Shown in pieces: positions 26,973-35,032 of a DNA stretch of 50,952 nt. Below the pieces are notes generated by a model. The model searched no databases. It saw only the letters and a program-made list of their open reading frames with translations, and was not told the origin of the DNA. The stretch is taken from positions 1-50,952 of the forward strand of contig DCBP01000128.1 of NCBI GenBank assembly GCA_002314055.1, written 5' to 3'. This stretch comes from Prevotella sp. UBA1104. GTDB lineage: Bacteria > Bacteroidota > Bacteroidia > Bacteroidales > Bacteroidaceae. A program made the translations under genes and the position numbers. Position 1 is the first letter of the stretch. Each line of letters starts with the position of its first letter.

Positions 26973-28259
26973 ATGATAAGAAAAGAAACGATAAAAGAGA
27001 TACTGCTGGAAAACCGGAAAGAAGTGGAAAACCAGGAGATAATACAGCGAGACATTGAGATGGAAGACTTTGCCAATTATGTCCTGGTAGGTGTAAGACG
27101 CGCCGGAAAATCATTCATGCTTTACCAACAGATGCAGAAGAATTTAAGTAACGGCATTACATGGGATTCCATGCTGTATATAAATTTTGAGGACGAGCGT
27201 CTGATTGGCATGACGGCACAGGAACTGAACTTGATTCTTGAGGTTCATGGCATGATGTCAGACAAGCGACCAATACTTTTTCTTGACGAGATACAAAATA
27301 TTGCCGGATGGGAAAAGTTTGCCAGAAGACTGGCAGACAGCAAATATCGTGTCTACATAACGGGAAGTAATGCCAAGATGCTTAGCAGTGATGTTGCCAC
27401 GACATTAGGTGGAAGATATATAACAAAGCACATCTTGCCATACAGTTTCAAGGAATATCTTAGAGCAAACAATGTACCTATAGATGCCGATACATTGGCT
27501 ACAACCTCCGGTAGAGCCGAACTGCAACGCAATTTTGCAGTTTTTTTCCGCTTCGGAGGCTTCCCAGAAGGAGCAAAGCTATCCTCAAAGCGCGACTACA
27601 TAAACAGCGTATACCAGAAAATATACCTCGGCGACATTGCGGCACGAAACAGGATTGAGAACCAGTTTTCTCTACGTATTCTCTTCCGCAAGATGGCAGA
27701 GAGCATCAAGCAACCTGTTTCTTTCTCTCGCCTCGCCAATATCGTCGCCTCAACAGGAGCAAAACTTAGCAAGCCGACAATTATCAACTATATTGAATAT
27801 TCGAAAGAAGCATTTCTGATATATCCGGTAAAGAACATAGCCGACAACATAACAATGCGCGAAACTACCCCCAAATACTATTTTGTAGACAACGGTATTG
27901 TAAGTATCCTTGCCATGGATGCTGACACCTCACTACTTGAAAATACCGTTGCTATGGAACTTATCCGTAGATACGGACTTGATGAAAGGGTGTTTTTCTA
28001 TAACAAAAACATTGAAGTGGATTTTTACCTTCCGGACTCTGCCACTGCCATACAAGTAAGCTATGACCCGAAGAAAACGGAAGAGACATGGGAAAGGGAA
28101 ACATCAGCCCTTATAAAACTGAGCAAGGTTCTTGACTGCAACCGTATGCTAATACTGACATACGAGATGGAGGAAAAGGTAATCGTGAACGGCAAAGAAA
28201 TTGAGATTATGCCTGTATGGAAATGGCTGATTTCCAAACAGCAAGATATATTGATATAA
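26973..28259 (+). CDS. Orphan AAA ATPase of the DUF4143-like type (first of three)
   Basis: ATP-binding protein of 428 residues. Walker A is GVRRAGKS (40-47) and Walker B is ILFLDEIQ (101-108). The sensor-like ITGSNAKMLS follows, then the LGGRY and PYSFKEYL segments typical of AAA_14/DUF4143 proteins. The C-terminal part carries IEVDFYLPDSATAIQVSY, which resembles the core of a PD-(D/E)xK nuclease fold with the last catalytic positions replaced. No function is established for this widespread Bacteroidetes family. It has its own strong promoter and is flanked by a 27-bp duplication, so it may be a recent arrival. It lies convergent to the dGTPase across repeat copy C. Confidence 0.85.
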   Translation: MIRKETIKEILLENRKEVENQEIIQRDIEMEDFANYVLVGVRRAGKSFMLYQQMQKNLSNGITWDSMLYINFEDERLIGMTAQELNLILEVHGMMSDKRPILFLDEIQNIAGWEKFARRLADSKYRVYITGSNAKMLSSDVATTLGGRYITKHILPYSFKEYLRANNVPIDADTLATTSGRAELQRNFAVFFRFGGFPEGAKLSSKRDYINSVYQKIYLGDIAARNRIENQFSLRILFRKMAESIKQPVSFSRLANIVASTGAKLSKPTIINYIEYSKEAFLIYPVKNIADNITMRETTPKYYFVDNGIVSILAMDADTSLLENTVAMELIRRYGLDERVFFYNKNIEVDFYLPDSATAIQVSYDPKKTEETWERETSALIKLSKVLDCNRMLILTYEMEEKVIVNGKEIEIMPVWKWLISKQQDILI

Positions 28260-28283
28260 TACCGCAATATCTTGTCAAATAAT

Positions 28284-28319
28284 GAATACGGCAACAAGGT
28301 GCTGGAAGACGCAAAATAA
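28284..28319 (+). pseudogene. Remnant of a DUF805 3' end (right copy of the 27-bp repeat)
   Basis: Positions 28284-28310 repeat 26842-26868 exactly. Read in the same frame they give NEYGNKVLEDAK and then a stop, closely matching the EEYGNKVLEDIKR end of the intact DUF805 protein. This is either a leftover 3' end from a second DUF805 copy or the displaced original end. There is no start or upstream part. Confidence 0.75.
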
Positions 28320-28342
28320 AAACAAAAAAGTTTTCGGCACTT

Positions 28343-28462
28343 TTACCCTCACACCCTCACCCGATGTCCTGAAACGCCCTGTTTATCGGCATTCCGAGTG
28401 GTGAGGGTAAGTGTGAGGGGTGTGAGGGTAACAGCCGGTTCACCCTCACATCCCTCACCCTC
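28343..28462. repeat. GTGAGGG palindromic intergenic element, copy C
   Basis: TTACCCTCAC (28343-28352) and CCCTCAC (28354-28360), a 40-nt core beginning CTGAAAC and ending CGAG, then GTGAGGGTAA (28401-28410), TGTGAGGGG, TGTGAGGGTAA (28421-28431) and a further CACCCTCACATCCCTCACCC (28441-28460). The core resembles copy A. It fills the space between two convergent genes and touches the dGTPase stop codon. Confidence 0.8.
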
Positions 28463-28466
28463 CTTT

Positions 28467-29813
28467 TTATACAATCGGCAAGCTGATGCCGTTTATCTTC
28501 TGATAGATGTCGAGGGCATACACGTCGGTCATGCCGCTGATATAGTCCACCACCGCCATAAGGCGCGTGTCAAGGTCGGGAGCCGTGATGTCATACTGAC
28601 TGCTCACCCTCCCTATCAGCTGGCGCGAATAGAAGCGGTCGGGATAAACCGCCGCCTCGGTCATCATCTCCATCAGAGTCTCCATAATCTTAAAACCGCT
28701 CAACTCAACGTCGAGTACCGGCTTACTGCGGTATATCTTCTGTTTCGACACCTCCGTACAGCGGCGGTATGCCGTGCGCTGCGGTTCCGGAATATTGTCT
28801 ACAAGACTGCCCCGAAACTCCCCGTCGAGTATCTTCTCCTCATTGTCGATAAACGTCTGGGCACAGGCGTTCTCCAACTTCCCTATCACACAGGCACGCA
28901 TGTAGATTACCTTCTCGTTGTCGTCGGTAATCCCCTCGTCAACAATACGCTTCTCAATACTCTTTTTCACGTTTTCACCGAAGAAGCCAAGCAGCAAATC
29001 CTTGGTTTCATCGAATGACAGGATCTTCAGCTTGTGGGCATCCTCGATATCCATTATCTCATAGCAGATGTCGTCGGCAGCCTCAACGAGATACACCAGC
29101 GGATGGCGAGCATAGGCAAGCGGTTCGCCGGGTTTCGACTTGCGGATTATGCCGAGGTCGTCGGCAATCTTCCGGTAAATATCCTTCTCGCTGCAGAAGA
29201 ACCCGAACTTGCCGTGACTGCCGGCAAGGGTCGACTCGAACGGATATTTCACTATCGAGGCGAGCATGGAATAGGTCATCACGAAACCGCCGTCTCTCCT
29301 ACCCTTAAATCTATGGGCGAGCAGGCGGAAGGCATTGGCGTTTCCCTCGAAATGGGTAACGTCGTTCCACAACGCCTCGCCTACCATACCTTTCAACTCT
29401 GCGCCGCGACCCTCGGTAAAGAAGGTCTGTATCGCCTTCTCGCCACTGTGTCCGAAGGGCGGATTGCCCATATCGTGGGCAAGGCATGCAGCACTCACGA
29501 TGGTTCCTATCTCGGGAAACAGAGTATGGGTAAGTTCCGGATGCTTCTTCGTCAGGGCGGCAGCAACGTCATTGCCGAGCGACATGCCCACGCTTGCCAC
29601 TTCCAGACTGTGCGTCAGGCGGTTGTGCACGAAGATGCTGCCCGGCAGCGGGAACACCTGTGTTTTGTTCTGCATGCGGCGGAAGGGAGCAGAGAAAATC
29701 AAGCGGTCGTAGTCGCGCTTAAACTCGCTACGGTCGTCGTGTCGCTCTATATGGCGTTCTTCCTGTCCAAGTCTTTTATTTGATATCAGTTGTTTCCAGT
29801 TCATAATTGTCAT
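28467..29813 (-). CDS. dgt: Deoxyguanosinetriphosphate triphosphohydrolase-like HD protein
   Basis: HD-superfamily hydrolase releasing triphosphate from dNTPs. The 448 residues include FSAPFRRMQNKTQVFPLPGSIFVHNRLTHSLEV with metal-ligand His68, then LAHDMGNPPFGH with the His113-Asp114 pair, and a later LVEAADDICYEIMDIEDAHK with another metal-site Asp. An alternative ATG three codons in (29804, MNWKQL) is equally possible. It starts only 15 bp after the ATPase gene on the same strand and has no visible promoter, so the two form an operon controlled by the palindrome array at 31057. Substrate preference cannot be read from sequence. Housekeeping dNTP control is the default role; related enzymes also act in phage defence. 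Confidence 0.92.
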   Translation of the reverse strand: MTIMNWKQLISNKRLGQEERHIERHDDRSEFKRDYDRLIFSAPFRRMQNKTQVFPLPGSIFVHNRLTHSLEVASVGMSLGNDVAAALTKKHPELTHTLFPEIGTIVSAACLAHDMGNPPFGHSGEKAIQTFFTEGRGAELKGMVGEALWNDVTHFEGNANAFRLLAHRFKGRRDGGFVMTYSMLASIVKYPFESTLAGSHGKFGFFCSEKDIYRKIADDLGIIRKSKPGEPLAYARHPLVYLVEAADDICYEIMDIEDAHKLKILSFDETKDLLLGFFGENVKKSIEKRIVDEGITDDNEKVIYMRACVIGKLENACAQTFIDNEEKILDGEFRGSLVDNIPEPQRTAYRRCTEVSKQKIYRSKPVLDVELSGFKIMETLMEMMTEAAVYPDRFYSRQLIGRVSSQYDITAPDLDTRLMAVVDYISGMTDVYALDIYQKINGISLPIV

Positions 29814-29828
29814 AATACATCATTTGTA

Positions 29829-30998
29829 TCAATAATTCATGCCGAAAGTCCACAACGGTATAACAATACCGTGTCCGGTCTCTATATCATCCTTCACGAT
29901 TCTGCCGTTGTCTACATTCTCTATCTGTTTCTTTCCCTTCTTCCGTCCTCCGATTTCAAACGTATAGTCGCCGATCGTAAAATCAGACACTTTAGATGCT
30001 GTAAGGTTCTGTTTCTCGCGCATTTGGTTATAAAAGAACGTTTCCCTCACGTTTCCGATATTTGGTACGGAGACGAGAGTCGACATAAGGCTCGTGTTGT
30101 CCACATAAACTTTCTCCACCTTGCCCAGTCCTCTCATGCCGGCAGTATCGTCTCTAAGCAGTCCTATCATTCCTGCCCTCTCAAGATACACGAGATAGTC
30201 GGGCACGTTGTTTTTGCTTACTCCTATTTCGGCTGCAAGGTTTTCCATACTCGGCTTATAGGGTGCCAATCCGGCAAGTACCACAAGCATACGCTTCAGC
30301 TTGCGTGCCGTTGATGCCCTCATGTCGGCATACTGCGGTATGTCTACATCCATCGTCTGGTCTATTACCTGCGACATGCGCATGGAGAAATCTCCTTCTA
30401 CGGCAAAGGGATAGTAACCTCTTTCAAGATAATCGCGGAAGAGCGGCAGCGGATGTTCCACTTCGGGAATCCTCACTTCATTGCGTATAATCTCGCTGAA
30501 CGAGAAGGGACGGCTTTTTATTCCATGGAACAAATGGAGATATTCGCGAAACGAGAGTCCCTGCATCATATACATTAATGCCCTGCGGCTAAGGTCTGCC
30601 TCACCGCGCTTTATGTCGAGCACAGACGAGCCGGTGAACAACACGTGCAGCGAGGGGTGCATGTCGTATATCTGCTTCAGCTCCCGGCTCCATCCCGGAT
30701 ACTTGTGTATCTCGTCTATATAAAGATTCGTTCCACCCTCTTTTATGAACTCGTCGGCAAAGTCTGTCAAAGTATGATTGGTAAAATAAACGTTGTCGGC
30801 AGAGACATACAAATGATGCCCTGAAGACGACTTTTTGATATGTTGCAATACCATTGTTGACTTGCCGATACCGCGCGGTCCGATAATTCCTGTCAAGCGG
30901 CTATCCCAGTTTATTTCGCTGTATTTATATCTCACGAAATCAGTTGGGGTCCGCCTAAGCAGTTCATCCATGTATTCATATAGAATATTGTCTATCAT
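29829..30998 (-). CDS. Orphan AAA ATPase (second of three), operon with dgt
   Basis: ATPase of 389 residues with Walker A GPRGIGKST (40-48), Walker B LYIDEIH (92-98) and a sensor-like LFTGSSVLD. The middle region has a winged-helix-like stretch (ENLAAEIGVSKNNVPDYLVYLERAGMI), and the C-terminus contains DYTFEIGGRKKGKKQI, where the DUF4143-type proteins have a nuclease-like fold. It differs clearly in sequence from the ATPases at 26973 and 31957. It is the first gene of a two-gene unit with the dGTPase. The upstream region holds a TATATTTG -7 box and three phased palindromes. Function unknown. Confidence 0.85.
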   Translation of the reverse strand: MIDNILYEYMDELLRRTPTDFVRYKYSEINWDSRLTGIIGPRGIGKSTMVLQHIKKSSSGHHLYVSADNVYFTNHTLTDFADEFIKEGGTNLYIDEIHKYPGWSRELKQIYDMHPSLHVLFTGSSVLDIKRGEADLSRRALMYMMQGLSFREYLHLFHGIKSRPFSFSEIIRNEVRIPEVEHPLPLFRDYLERGYYPFAVEGDFSMRMSQVIDQTMDVDIPQYADMRASTARKLKRMLVVLAGLAPYKPSMENLAAEIGVSKNNVPDYLVYLERAGMIGLLRDDTAGMRGLGKVEKVYVDNTSLMSTLVSVPNIGNVRETFFYNQMREKQNLTASKVSDFTIGDYTFEIGGRKKGKKQIENVDNGRIVKDDIETGHGIVIPLWTFGMNY

Positions 30999-31041
30999 AT
31001 TATATCAGAATTTATAATACTTGAATGCTGTTTTAACGCTG

Positions 31042-31049
31042 CAAATATA
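31042..31049 (-). promoter_or_regulatory. -7 promoter box of the ATPase-dgt operon
   Basis: TATATTTG on the minus strand (31049-31042) matches TAnnTTTG, 43 bp before the ATG at 30998. No TTTG occurs at -33; the first TCCCTCATTGAGGGA palindrome starts 8 bp upstream and overlies the spacer, which would suit a regulated promoter. Confidence 0.65.
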
Positions 31050-31056
31050 ATAAAAT

Positions 31057-31137
31057 TCCCTCATTGAGGGACGATTTTTATCAAAAACATCCCTCATTGA
31101 GGGACGAAATGCGCCAAAAATGTCACTCATTGAGGGA
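31057..31137. promoter_or_regulatory. Three operator-like palindromes at 33-bp phasing
   Basis: TCCCTCATTGAGGGA occurs at 31057-31071 and 31090-31104, and with one change (TCACTCATTGAGGGA) at 31123-31137. The spacing is exactly 33 bp twice. The first two are followed by CGA, and the interspaces share CAAAAA. The array lies between a divergent pair of genes, directly upstream of the -7 box of the ATPase-dgt operon. It looks like a cooperative operator; the binding protein is unknown. Confidence 0.75.
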
Positions 31138-31260
31138 TTTTTTGCTGTTTTTCTTCTGATTCTAAGTCTTACAGGAAAATCTTTCGGAGTTTTTTCATTA
31201 CCTTTACGCCACGAAAAGTCGCTTCTGCACTTTACTACTAAGGAATAAAATTATAACAGT

Positions 31261-31794
31261 ATGAAGATATGTATATTCTGCTCCGCCAACAGCAATATTG
31301 AGCCGGAGTATTTCGAGAAAACAAGAGAACTGGGTGAATGGATGGCTAAGAACGGGCATACGCTCGTGTTCGGAGGCTGCGACATGGGACTGATGGAATG
31401 CATCGCCAGGGCGGTTTACGACGGGGGTGGCATGACGGTTGGCGTGGTGCCGTCGAAGATTGAGGAGAACGGGCACGTTAGTCCGCATCTCTCTGTGGAG
31501 ATTCCGTGCGACAACCTCAGCGACCGCAAGGACCTGATGCTCCTGAAGAGCGACATCGTGATTGCCCTGCCGGGCGGCATCGGCACGCTCGACGAGATTT
31601 TCACCGTGGCTGCCGCCGCTACCATAGGCTACCACCGCAAGAAGGTTATCCTCTACAACATCAACGGCTTCTGGAACTCGCTCGTCGCCCTACTCGACGA
31701 CCTTCAGCAGCGCGGCATGATTCGCGGCGAATGGCAACAGCATATCGTCGTGGCTAACTCGCTGGAGGATATCGAGAGCGTATGTAAGGACTGA
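31261..31794 (+). CDS. LOG family (TIGR00730-type) Rossmann-fold protein
   Basis: Protein of 177 residues with the lysine decarboxylase-like/LOG pattern: KICIFCSAN at the start, GGCDMGLM, the DRKDLM segment (Arg89, Lys90) and PGGIGTLDE (104-112). Members with these residues hydrolyse nucleoside monophosphates to free base and ribose 5-phosphate (cytokinin-activating type); many were misnamed lysine decarboxylases. Substrate here is unknown. It is divergent from the ATPase-dgt operon and shares the intergenic palindrome array with it. A weak -7-like TACCTTTA (31199-31206) lies about 55 bp upstream of the ATG. Confidence 0.9.
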   Translation: MKICIFCSANSNIEPEYFEKTRELGEWMAKNGHTLVFGGCDMGLMECIARAVYDGGGMTVGVVPSKIEENGHVSPHLSVEIPCDNLSDRKDLMLLKSDIVIALPGGIGTLDEIFTVAAAATIGYHRKKVILYNINGFWNSLVALLDDLQQRGMIRGEWQQHIVVANSLEDIESVCKD

Positions 31795-31858
31795 TTCACT
31801 GTTTCTCCATGAAATTCCACATAAAGCTGGCAGCATGGGCAAGATGTTAATTATGACG

Positions 31859-31888
31859 AACAAAACGGCATGTATTACCGGTTTTGTT
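31859..31888 (+). promoter_or_regulatory. Inverted repeat ahead of the third ATPase
   Basis: AACAAAAC (31859-31866) and GTTTTGTT (31881-31888) form an 8-bp inverted repeat with a 14-nt centre. It covers the likely -33 region (TTTG 31883-31886) of the next promoter. An operator is possible. Confidence 0.4.
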
Positions 31889-31917
31889 AGTTATACCAAA
31901 TAAAAACACTATTTTTG
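31883..31917 (+). promoter_or_regulatory. Promoter of the third orphan ATPase
   Basis: TTTG at 31883-31886 and -7 box TATTTTTG (31910-31917) matching TAnnTTTG. The 23-bp spacer is somewhat long. The box ends 39 bp before the ATG at 31957. Confidence 0.6.
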
Positions 31918-31956
31918 CAAAAAGTTTTAAGTATAACTAATAAAAAGTCGGCATAT

Positions 31957-33171
31957 ATGATTAAACTTATAAATCGTAAATATTATACAGACCGCATCAC
32001 TCCGTTCATTGGCAAAAACATCATAAAGGTGCTTACCGGTCAAAGACGTGTGGGAAAGAGTTGTATACTTAGGCAAATACAAGAACATATTGAGCACACC
32101 GACAGCACATGCAACACGATATGTATAAACAAGGAGTTTGAAGAATTTGCCTTCATACGCACCCACGAAGACCTGACGAAATATGTTGCCGACCGGTTAA
32201 AGGAAGGACGGGCAAACTATCTGTTTATCGATGAGGTGCAAGACATCAAGGGTTTTGAGAACACACTGCGTAGCTTTCAGGCGCAAGATGCCTGCGACAT
32301 ATTCATCACAGGCAGCAATGCTACAATGTTGTCGAGCGAATTGTCAACATATCTGTCGGGACGATACGTGGAATTCCGCATCCACAGTCTTTCTTATGAA
32401 GAATTCATGGAGTTCAACCATCAGACACACTCCACACAGACGCTACGCAATTATCTCACGTTTGGCGGTCTGCCATATCTGAGCAACCTACCCTTGCAAA
32501 GCGACATCGTATTTGAATATCTGCGCAATGTATATTCAACAATTCTTCTAAAAGACGTCGTAAAACGGGAGAACATACGGAATGTGGATTTTCTTGAGAG
32601 TCTCGCTCTATACACTGCCGACAATGTGGGCAACCTCTTCTCTGCCAACAACATCAGCCGCTATCTCAAATCACAACGTGTAAACATATCGCCACTGCAG
32701 GTAATAAACTATCTTAAAGCCATGCAAAACGCCTTTCTGATAAATAAGGTGCGCCGCATTGATGTGAACGGACTAAAGACATTTGAGATAGGCGACAAAT
32801 ATTACTTCGAGGATCTCGGGCTGCGCAACTGCCATTTCGGGTTCAACATGCAGGGGGATATTCACAAGCTGATGGAGAATGCCATTTACTTGCACCTTGC
32901 CGGACTACACTACGAAGTGTTTACAGGACAGCAGACTGGTGGAAAGGAAGTGAATTTCGTGGCACGGAAAGATGATGAAGTAGTTTACGTACAGTCATCT
33001 TATCTTATGAACGACGAGTCGACCCGCCAACGTGAGTTCGGCAATCTGCAAGCCATCAACAATAACTATCCCAAGTATGTCGTCAGTCTTGACGAATGGA
33101 CAAGCGGCAGCAATGTAGATGGTATAAAGCATGTGCATTTGGGAGAATTTCTGCAAATGAGCACTTTCTGA
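31957..33171 (+). CDS. Orphan AAA ATPase of the DUF4143 type (third of three)
   Basis: From the ATG at 31957 the protein has 404 residues. Walker A is GQRRVGKS (28-35), Walker B LFIDEVQ (89-95), followed by FITGSNATMLSSELSTYLSGRYVEF and SYEEFMEF, the core pattern of AAA_14 with DUF4143. The C-terminal GGKEVNFVARKDDEVVYVQSSY is the nuclease-like segment, with Asn where an acidic residue is expected. A TTG start at 31915 lies in the -7 box and is rejected. It has its own promoter. Its stop is 4 bp from the convergent AraC-type gene. Function unknown. Confidence 0.87.
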   Translation: MIKLINRKYYTDRITPFIGKNIIKVLTGQRRVGKSCILRQIQEHIEHTDSTCNTICINKEFEEFAFIRTHEDLTKYVADRLKEGRANYLFIDEVQDIKGFENTLRSFQAQDACDIFITGSNATMLSSELSTYLSGRYVEFRIHSLSYEEFMEFNHQTHSTQTLRNYLTFGGLPYLSNLPLQSDIVFEYLRNVYSTILLKDVVKRENIRNVDFLESLALYTADNVGNLFSANNISRYLKSQRVNISPLQVINYLKAMQNAFLINKVRRIDVNGLKTFEIGDKYYFEDLGLRNCHFGFNMQGDIHKLMENAIYLHLAGLHYEVFTGQQTGGKEVNFVARKDDEVVYVQSSYLMNDESTRQREFGNLQAINNNYPKYVVSLDEWTSGSNVDGIKHVHLGEFLQMSTF

Positions 33172-33175
33172 CATA

Positions 33176-34738
33176 TCACTTGTCGCCGGTCTCTTCCATG
33201 CGATACTGCCGCTGGTATTCCGATGGCGTCATGCCATTTACCTTCTTGAAGGCACGGATGAAGCTCACGCTGTTAGTGTAGCCCACGTCCTCGTATATGG
33301 CCTGTATCGTTAGGTTGCCGTAGTGTTCTGCATCGAGCAGACGTCGGCACGCCTCGCGTATGCGGCACTCGTTGAGCAGTGTCTTGAAGTTTTTGCCGTA
33401 TGTGTCGTTGATTACCCACGACACGTAGCGCGTGTTCGACGATACCGCCTCCGCCAGAGCCTGCAGACTGAAGTCGGGCTTTGAGATATAGCCAATATCG
33501 TTCATCACGTCAATCACGCTGTTAAGCAGTCTGTTCCTATTCTCCTCACTCATGCTGATGCCGCTGCCGTTCTTATCCTTGTCGGCGGTATCGGTCTCCC
33601 CATCTTTCTCATATACCGGAGCTTCGCCAGTCGATTCCGCATCGATAACCGCAGTTTCTGTCACGGTGGCTGGAGAGTTGTGCCGCACGGAATCCTCAAG
33701 CAGCTTTTTCGTGCGCCGCTCCTGCTTGTCCATATCCTTCTCCTTGCGTATCAGCAGGCGGTAGGCCATGTTGAGACGACGGTTATTGCGCAGCAGAAGC
33801 ACGGAGACGGCGGCAAGCGCAAGGAGCAGTACGCCAAAGACAACCATAACGAGAAACTGCCGCGATATGGTGCCATTGAGCGAGTTTATCTTCTGACTGG
33901 TCTTGCGGTTTTCGTATTCCATAAGGTTATTGCCGGCAGAATAAAGGCGACTGCGGTTGAACACAGAGTCTTGCATCACGAAGTATTTGCCGTTAAAGTA
34001 TTCGCCGAGCTTCTTGTCGCCAGACATCATGTAGGCATCGGCAAGCAACTTATAGACGCTTGTCAAGAAGTCGCGAGGTTTCTCGCCAACCTTCGGGTCG
34101 AGACATTTCTGTCCCCACTCCACCGCCTTGGCATACTCGCCCTTCAGCAGATATACGTTGCCTATCTCGCAATACTGGAACAGGCGGTATTCGGGCGACA
34201 TCCCGTTGCGACGGGCAAAATCGAGCGTTTCGAGATGTCTTTTTATAGCCTCGTCGTATCGTCCCTCCACTGTCAGTATGCGAGCTGTATTGTACATATA
34301 GTAGTAGCGGCTCACGCTATCGCTATTTTTATCAAACAGTCTATCAAGTTGCTTTATGTATTTCTTCGCCAACGCTAATCGTCCCGACTTGCAGCATGCC
34401 GCCACCATGTTCGAGAGATAGCTTTTCTGCATCCGCGTCTCGCCGCTGGCACATGCCGTCTCGTATCCGCGCGTCTGGTAGTAGAGAGCGCGTCCGTAGT
34501 CGCCGGCATTGTAGTATACGTTGCTGATGTATCCTACGCTGACCAACCACGTGTGCTCGTCGCCGAGACTGTCGGCAAGTTCCATGCTACGCGTGAAACA
34601 TCTCATCGCCTCGGGGAAGTTGTCGTGTTCGAAATATTCAAGAGCCCTCAGCATGCAGTCCTTGGCAACGGACTTTTCCTGGGCTCCAAAGGCATATATA
34701 TTTAACAGCAACAAAACGCTGCATAGGTAAAGTCTCAT
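33176..34738 (-). CDS. Membrane-tethered TPR-AraC regulator (first)
   Basis: From the ATG at 34738 the protein has 520 residues: a signal-like N-terminus (MRLYLCSVLLLLNIYAFGAQ), about 280 residues of TPR-like helical repeats (for example DEHTWLVSVGYISNVYYNAGDYGRALYY), one transmembrane helix (FLVMVVFGVLLLALAAVSVLLL), a charged linker, and a C-terminal AraC-type DNA-binding domain (LQALAEAVSSNTRYVSWVIN ... SFIRAFKKVNGMTPSEYQ). There is no kinase or receiver domain, so it appears to be a one-component sensor with the TPR part in the periplasm and the DNA-binding part in the cytoplasm. It is divergent from the secreted protein at 35122, a plausible target. An earlier in-frame start at 34840 would span the -7 box. 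Confidence 0.87.
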   Translation of the reverse strand: MRLYLCSVLLLLNIYAFGAQEKSVAKDCMLRALEYFEHDNFPEAMRCFTRSMELADSLGDEHTWLVSVGYISNVYYNAGDYGRALYYQTRGYETACASGETRMQKSYLSNMVAACCKSGRLALAKKYIKQLDRLFDKNSDSVSRYYYMYNTARILTVEGRYDEAIKRHLETLDFARRNGMSPEYRLFQYCEIGNVYLLKGEYAKAVEWGQKCLDPKVGEKPRDFLTSVYKLLADAYMMSGDKKLGEYFNGKYFVMQDSVFNRSRLYSAGNNLMEYENRKTSQKINSLNGTISRQFLVMVVFGVLLLALAAVSVLLLRNNRRLNMAYRLLIRKEKDMDKQERRTKKLLEDSVRHNSPATVTETAVIDAESTGEAPVYEKDGETDTADKDKNGSGISMSEENRNRLLNSVIDVMNDIGYISKPDFSLQALAEAVSSNTRYVSWVINDTYGKNFKTLLNECRIREACRRLLDAEHYGNLTIQAIYEDVGYTNSVSFIRAFKKVNGMTPSEYQRQYRMEETGDK

Positions 34739-34758
34739 AGTTATCTTAATTTTGACTG

Positions 34759-34766
34759 CAAAAGTA
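34759..34766 (-). promoter_or_regulatory. -7 promoter box of the first TPR-AraC gene
   Basis: TACTTTTG on the minus strand (34766-34759) matches TAnnTTTG, 20 bp before the ATG at 34738. It rules out the longer reading frame. Confidence 0.6.
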
Positions 34767-35032
34767 ATAAATTCATTTATCTTTTGCGAAATGTAACATA
34801 AAAAACACCTCCTTGGAGTAGAGGCATTATCTCGCCACACATTATTATATAGTCGCCAACGACCGCCACAAAGCTACAATATTACATATACAGCATACTA
34901 TAATGTTACAAAATATAAGTTAAAGCTATTTTAAAACTTTCAAAATCATACATAAACGGATTTTTACAATAACATTTCTTGAATTGTAACGTAAATCCCA
35001 TGATTTTTCATCCGGATATTGACAAATATCGC
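34767..35032. other. Divergent intergenic region with TGTAAC/GTTACA words
   Basis: The AT-rich spacer between the TPR-AraC gene and the secreted protein contains no gene. Repeated words occur: ATGTAACAT (34791), AATGTTACA (34902), TTACAAT (34964-34970) paired with ATTGTAA (34983-34989) across 12 bp. They may be regulator sites. Confidence 0.35.

Noticed and set aside
28467..29813. Calling the dGTPase a defence gene outright
   Set aside because: HD dGTPases are common housekeeping enzymes in this phylum; the sequence alone does not show a defence role, so it is listed only as a hypothesis.
31057..31137. Three repeats with similar spacing taken as a small CRISPR array
   Set aside because: The repeats are only 15-18 bp, the interspaces are 18 bp and resemble each other, and no cas genes are near. 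An operator array fits better.
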